From positions 7,564,001-7,628,000 of the forward strand of contig NC_079881.1 of NCBI RefSeq assembly GCF_029227915.1: DNA of 64,000 nt, in the 5' to 3' direction. The position numbers and the translations under genes were made by a program. Numbering within the stretch: the first letter of the stretch is position 1; the number at the start of each line of letters is the position of its first letter. Of the stretch, positions 57,938-64,000 are shown in pieces. This stretch comes from Hydractinia symbiolongicarpus. Taxonomy: Eukaryota > Cnidaria > Hydrozoa > Anthoathecata > Hydractiniidae. The notes beneath the pieces are model-generated. The model made no database searches and was not told where the DNA came from. It saw only the letters and a program-made list of their open reading frames with translations.

Positions 57938-60900
57938 GTTGGAAGAGTCAAAACAATATTTTTAAAATATTCACCTATTCTTCTCCAATCTTTAATATTC
58001 CCTCCCCTCTAGTAAACCTTTTTTGGTATGGGTTAAAAAAATAATCCATCCACTCGAGTCTGAACCGTATCTACGCAGTTCAATAGTACCATAGCATTCT
58101 AATTTTGTGACTTCTTTAAAAACTTTTTTTCGTCAAAAATAATTCTAACCCTATTTCCATATTTTTTAAAAAATAATCCTGTCTCTCTCTCTGGTATTTC
58201 TGCCTTTATTCCCTAAGGTTAAAACGCAATGGGAATATATAAGAGTAAATATAGTACTTTAAAATATACAAAAGTTTGACGAAGCTCTTTGTAACACTAG
58301 TTACATCGTCACCATGTAAGTGTAGGGAAGGAGCAAGCTTTCTCATCCCCAAAGCTTTGAAGACCTTCAAAGATCTCTAGAGACGAGAATGCAGAATGCA
58401 CGCTAAGGTTAGCTGCAATATTTCCCGTTTCTTTTTTATTTCTAAATACGATCATGTTTATCTTATGTTTATTAATAACTCTTATCGTAAGCACTTTAAG
58501 CACAATTGACGAACGCGTTACGATTGTGGGAAATTGTGACCAATGAAACCGCAAATGTTTACATTTTGTTGTGACAAAAATTATTCAGGCCATGTACTGT
58601 GCGAGGATATACATGCAAACGCAAAAGCCACAACTTTGTTTGGTCTATATTCTGCAAAATAACCATTTCTCTTAATTAAACGAGTTTTAAATTTTCTATT
58701 TTATGAAGGTGAAACAATCTTGTTTCCAGGGCTCTGTTATGCAACTTGCGCAAGAGTGGTGCTACTTCGTTGGTGCCAGCAAGACACATATCTGAAAAAA
58801 GCTATAACGCTCTTTATTATTCTTTATAGGAATTATTTACCTACAATCTTTGTCAAATTATTTACAGACAACTGGGCAAATTTCAACTTCTTAATGTTTG
58901 CAGAAAACTTAAATTCTTAGATAATTTGAATTATTATCTTGACTATTGCTGACGTTACCGCGACCCATTTTGCCAAGCTTCACGGTTGGTTATATGGGTT
59001 CGCAATGTGCGCAAGTTAGAATGCGTGACTAGCAAATCTTTAACACTGTCTATTTAAAAGAGTGACCAAAGACTGCGAATTGTCCATATTGTCTTGTCTA
59101 AGATTGTAGAATTATTCATAAATGTTTCTAAATTAATGTATTTTTTGTCACGATCACCTCTGATGCATTAAAAATGTAAAGAATGTAACAGTGTAAATGC
59201 AAGACGTTATGAGTGTTTAAAATCAACATGGCTCGCGGTTCTCTTCATGTGCCTATGATATTCCTACGGGATGGACTTTTACGTAGCTGTGTCGTCAGAA
59301 AATCATAGGCGTAAAAACCTTGGGGACGAGGTTGTGTATTTAAAGCACAGGCGACATAGAACGAGAAAAAGGTCAGTCATATTTATAATTATCGCCGTTA
59401 CTTTCATTGTTTATATTTATAAAAGAAAACGATAATTTTTACATTGAACTTTACAACCCAGTAACGTTCTTAATCTTTTATCTGGAAGATGGGATTAATA
59501 AAGGGGGGCGCTGGAAAGAGAGAAACTGCTGACAGATGAATATTTTAGACAGAATTCAATGCGAAAAAGAATTGACGAGATCATAGACAGCAAATTTATT
59601 CTATTGTGTTTTGTAGACAATAGAGCGCTATCTATAGCAACTGAATGTGTTCAGCATTTATCAGATGTAAAGTGACAGTACCCGTAATTGATGGTAATGT
59701 GAACTCAATTTTATCAATTGCATGCGACAATAGCGGATTAATTAGACACAGTATTTGTAGAAACTGTCATTAATACTTTCTTTTAAGTCATATCCTTTTT
59801 TATTTTTAAGAGAGAAAAAAGAGATGGAAAACTGTAACGTAGATTTTAATGGATGTGTTGATCGTTTTATCGCGCGACGGGACGCTTTTATTGGAAAATT
59901 TAGGTTTTTGCTATTGTGTATAAAACGCAAGTGAAATTAAAAATTTTATGTGGGTTATGTGCCTCGTCTAAGTGTTCAAAGTTTTTTTAGATTTATGTAC
60001 TTGAAGTGAAGTATATGAGAAAGTCGTGATAGTACTTAGTACGAAAATAGTTGTTAATAGTATTTTACATCACTCAAATTGAGCGCCAAAATTTTATTTA
60101 CAGATGGATGTAGAAGAATTGGAATGATTTGTGGTTGTGTTGTGTTACCATGTTACGTTCTTGTTATCCAGTGTTGAAAAGAAAAAATAAACGCTCAAGA
60201 AGAACTTCAGAAAAGGTACAACGTTGTGCACACTGATTCAATTAACCATGAAAAAAAGACTGAGCGTTACTTTGTAATATTTACTTGCGTTTTGCGATAG
60301 ACGGTGTTAATCCACTTTTTCCCTAATTTTTGACCTGTCGTTTTGAATGTCTTGCATCAAATATAGAAAAAGGTGTATACCTCCAGTTTTTGTTAGTTTC
60401 TAATAAACAGAAAAGTGATTCTATTTTGCTTGGCTGGAATACCAAATTTTGTTAAGATCAGTGTTTATCTCTTCATTATTCTTTTAAGCCACCGAACTAA
60501 GTGGAATAAAATTAATATTGTTCTTGCAGTAGCGTACACGCATTAAAGTGTTCCTTACTTGCTGTCTGCTTTACACAACTCTTCGTCATCAGTGAGTGGT
60601 CAAATTAAGCATACTAAGAAGGAAATAAGACACCAAAAAAAATAGTTGACACCTTTTGTTTCGCGGTAGTCTTAAATTGTGTAATTTTTTTGACACTTAT
60701 ATATCGTGTATTGCCTTAATACCGTTTTAGGTCTGAGGATAAAACTTAAAGTAATGCATTGATCAACACTGCTAAAAATAAATATGACTAACTAAAATTA
60801 TATTTAAACCACTATGTTAACAGTTATTTATTCATATTCGTTAGGTAAATAAACATAAAACATTTTTAACAGCATGATCAACAGCTTCCGCCATATTTGT

Positions 60901-61345
60901 TTACATTTTCTCGCCGTTTTTTACTGTCAAAGACACAAAATTAATTATTTCTATTGTCCGTCAGCCAATCGCTGTTCTCGGAACGGTAATCAATAATGTT
61001 CTTTTGTTTTGACAGGCCCCAAATCCGCGCTTGCGCACTTTCAGTTTAATTTTTCTGTGGGAGTTGCAAGAGCTTAGCTCCAGGCTACACGAAGTAAACA
61101 TTGGTGGATAATAAAATTTGAATTTCTGATAGCTAGCTAGCCATATCAGAAATTTCAAAAAGTAAAATAATATAGTTTCACTGAAAACCTTAAATATTCG
61201 ATGACTTAGATTGGACTTTTATATTTACCGTTCAGTTTACGGTGTAACTGAAAATGTTTGTTTACCATATAAATCAAGACAGCTGTCAATACTTTAATAC
61301 CCGACTACGGTCCTGACTTGTTTATTGTTATACAAAAATAATATT

Positions 61346-61516
61346 ATGGCAGAACGTAGTGGGAATTGTAAGTTTTTTTCACCGAATTACTTCAATCCCA
61401 CAAAATGTCAAAATTGTTTCAAGCCAAAAGAGCAACACGCTTCACAACCTGAAGTTTCTGCAGCCACAACTGGTAAACAACAGGCATTAGGAAGACGAGG
61501 ATCATCACTTGGAAGG
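61346..61516 (+). CDS. First coding exon of an MPRIP-like protein (partial)
   Basis: ATG 61346 opens 57 codons ending at a phase-0 donor (GGAAGG/GTATAG). It encodes MAERSGNCKFFSPNYFNPTK then CQNCFKPKEQHA, the short Cys-containing N-terminal motif (C..F.PN.FN..KCQNCFKP.E.H) seen in myosin phosphatase Rho-interacting protein and relatives such as Drosophila outspread, which tether myosin phosphatase to actin. A Ser/Ala/Gly-rich tail follows. The PH and coiled-coil exons expected next are not visible in the remaining 2.5 kb, so the gene must continue beyond the window. The motif occurs in few other families, but one exon is limited evidence. In-frame codons upstream (61325) lack an ATG. Confidence 0.7.
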
Positions 61517-64000
61517 GTATAGAATTTTCCTTGTTTTAAGATATCTTTCGTAGATGTTTTTTGTTTTATTTGGTGCATAGACATAGCTACCATAAATATA
61601 AGGTAATCATAAAAATATTATTCTGTGGCAGACACACTTACCCAGGTTTGAAACAATAAGTCTGAATTACCTTATCATGGTAAAAAAATAATTGAAGTTG
61701 TGGATGGATTATGTTAATATCATTCTTATGAAGTACACATATAATAAATTTTTGCGTTAAAAGTCAAATTATCCCAATGCTATAGCTCAGTGTTCTTTCA
61801 ATTTAAAAACATTTCTTTTCTATGACCCAAACAGTTCTCTTTTGTATTCTGACACTTCTCTTTTGCATTTTGACACTTGCCTTTTGCAAAACAATTTTAC
61901 ACCCATGGTCTGTATAAATTTTTTTTCACTTTTTGCAAGAATTATACCTGGCTAACATATGCTTTATTTACTAACAGCTTATTGTAGCAGGCCCAAACCA
62001 TGTGCATGAATAAAAAAATATGACGAATCAATTCAGATCAATAGCAGACCAAATAATTTTATTAATAAATAGACACAACAAATGGTAAAATAAATGGCTG
62101 CCCAGAGTCCTCAAATCATGGCTGTGTCAACTAACACAAGCTTTTTTTATTATAATAAATGTGGCTTATAGGAATATCAAGCTGGGATTTTAGGTTAAAA
62201 GCAATAGTTCGTTTATTTATAACAATAGAAAAATAAGAATACTTACCAGCCTGGTTAGAATTTAGTCTTATAGCTATATAAAAAAGTGTGTATTAGAAAA
62301 GGTAAAGAAATGCCTCAAACGGAATACCACAATATATTTATATCTAAAGTATATATAGTGGTCCACTACGCACAAAATTTTTGGAAAGTTATTAATTACT
62401 AAGAACACTTTTTTCATGGCCAGTATGTCATTTATTTGCCTTCGTCCCCAAGGATTTTTGCCGTCATCCATTATATTTCGAAAAGGCAAAAATGCCTAGG
62501 GACGAGGGTTGTCATTTATTCTCAAACCTGAGTTATTAAAATCCAACTCAATTAATATTCAGGCCCAGAATTGGGTCTGCGAATTTTTTGAGTTCGTGGA
62601 AGAGAAGTGCTTCCCACTTTGGAAGAGAAGTGTTTCGAACGGAAGAGAAGATATTGGAAAAAAGAAAAAAAGAGTTTTTATTAATAAGAAAAGTGTTTTT
62701 ATTAAGAAGAGAAGTGAGCCACAGGGACCATCGTACAATTTTCCATAATTTATTATCAAAGGTTGTGTGTGACATAGTACATAGATGAGCTCTGTGACCA
62801 TCCTAATTTTGTTTCAGTCTTTTCCCTGGCTAAAAATAAATAATTGTGCCCGGGAACAGAAAAGACTCGCTTCTTACACCTTATAACCCTAAAGAAAAAT
62901 CAGGATTTGGGATGTTATTAATATGTGTACATAATTACTACTGGTTATAAAGTATGAAAATGATTTCTTATGGTGGGTTGGGCTTTTGGAACACCCATTT
63001 ACTGCAAATATAATATTTAAATTAATATTCTAAACAAAACAATATGCAATTGATAATTTGAAAATTGATAAAACTAAGAACTACATAATTCTACTATCAA
63101 TCAGTACCAAACTTATGCCACAAAGTTCAGGTTTGGGCTTGCCCATGGCTGCAATCTCTGGTTACTTTCTGGTTCTCAATATTTTCCCTTTAAGGTAGGG
63201 TGAATGTCTAAAAAAACTCAGGGATCAGGGGTAATCTTATTTTACTTGTCCTGGAACCGATGCCGGCTCTTACCTGACTGAAGACAACAAAAACAACTTC
63301 AGTTCAATATTTTGTCAATATTTCAGTGTGAATGATAGTTCTCTCTGATACCTGATTGAGTGTATATATATAATATACATAATATGTGGATAACAACCAG
63401 AGAAAACTCTATTACAGAATCATCTTTTTTTTCTAAACGCTTCAAATCTTTATCTCAAATTTTGGAGAACTTGTATGTTGTTTAGAAAGACTTTTTAAAA
63501 GACTAAACATCACCACAGAAATCTGTCATGCAGCCCAAATATTGCTGTAATTTTGTAAAGTTGTTATAATTATTTTTTCAGAACCATAAACATTGCTGCA
63601 TTTCATTATATAATTTTTTAAAAAAACTTTACTATAAGCCTAATCATCACCACATTTCATTGTAAAATTGTTATTTTTACAATACTTTAATTATACTCTG
63701 TTTTATTACGAAAGCTGTCCTATTCATCGAGATCTGCAAAATTGATCTCTACGGTTTGATGCTGAGTTTATGTTTTTCCAGTCCCCGAAGAATCATTAGA
63801 AAGACATGACACCACTGTCCATTAAGGAGAAACAGCTATTAAGCGATTCAGTCTAGTTAACAGATACTGAGTACTAATTTTCTGAAATTTGTTTCAAGTG
63901 TATAGACAATAACGAATGTGATCTTACTTTTGAACTGAAGGTGTCCGGTCAAGGAAAACATTAAACAATGCATCGTAGCTATATTGTACAATTTAATTAA
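61517..64000. other. Probable first intron of the MPRIP-like gene
   Basis: Begins with the donor of the 61346-61516 exon. AT-rich; contains the 62160-62245 repeat shared with 5.3 kb and the foldback element at 62436-62510. 62582-62720 carries loose repeats of 'ggaagagaagtg' and 'aagaagag'. No further exon recognised. Confidence 0.5.
62436..62510. mobile_element. Foldback MITE with perfect 9-bp target duplication
   Basis: Ends 'ttgccttcgtccccaagg' and 'cctagggacgagggtt'; the middle pairs 'atttttgccg' with 'cggcaaaaat'-like sequence. GTCATTTAT flanks both sides (62427-62435 and 62511-62519). Confidence 0.8.

Larger units (their letters stand above)
55106..61345. other. Intergenic region rich in small mobile elements
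   Basis: Between TEX2 and the MPRIP-like exon. Foldback MITEs, a Helitron-like end and SINE-related pieces are listed separately; single foldback-family ends are also at 58714-58735 and 59319-59333. ORFs of 60-137 codons here overlap these elements or have no recognisable similarity. Confidence 0.55.

Noticed and set aside
57631-58044. 137-codon plus-strand ORF
   Set aside because: Runs through two foldback MITEs, so the frame is produced by transposon sequence.

Overview
The window looks like nuclear DNA of an early-branching animal, most likely a cnidarian. It is AT-rich. It holds multi-exon genes with short GT-AG introns, and their proteins are animal families (FOXRED2, TEX2, C7orf50, a PIDD1-like death-domain protein, a transglutaminase, an MPRIP-like first exon). 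It is dense in small non-autonomous transposons. The species assignment is an inference from gene content and repeat style. Exon limits were read by eye from splice signals, reading phase and family conservation.

Layout. (1) 1-8.04 kb, plus strand: last 16 coding exons of FOXRED2, an ER flavin oxidoreductase; its N-terminal exons lie before the window. (2) 8.04-11.4 kb: nested repeats (Helitron-like ends, a foldback element, a pogo-like element). (3) 11.44-23.0 kb, minus strand: a transglutaminase with an unusual order: PLAT, TG N-domain, Cys-rich linker, second TG N-domain, catalytic core, two beta-barrels. Its first exon was not found. (4) 23.0-29.15 kb: SINE, a TTAA-flanked inverted-repeat element, a degenerate minisatellite and foldback elements. 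(5) 29.15-35.15 kb, minus strand: a complete PIDD1-like gene (LRR, ZU5, ZU5, UPA-like region, then two death domains) with HFS and HFT motifs at the two expected autoprocessing points. (6) 35.9-37.5 kb: an inverted-repeat DNA transposon relic carrying a broken SWIM zinc-finger gene. (7) 39.84-40.78 kb, plus: C7orf50-like (WKF) gene. (8) 42.0-42.5 kb, minus: a decayed NADAR-domain gene, too broken to form one long ORF. (9) 43.9-50.4 kb: SINEs, a deleted non-LTR retrotransposon, a 200-bp tandem duplication, a hairpin and a Helitron-like copy. (10) 50.43-55.1 kb, plus: complete TEX2 (SMP lipid-transfer protein). (11) 55.1-61.3 kb: intergenic, rich in foldback elements. (12) 61.35-61.52 kb, plus: first coding exon of an MPRIP-like gene that continues past the window.

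The genes do not form an operon or a shared pathway; this is an ordinary animal gene neighbourhood. The strongest leads are the PLAT/double-N-domain transglutaminase, the tandem-death-domain PIDD1-like protein, and two abundant small transposon families: a palindromic foldback family with 9-bp target duplications, and a short Helitron-like family. All family names rest on remembered conservation, not on a search.
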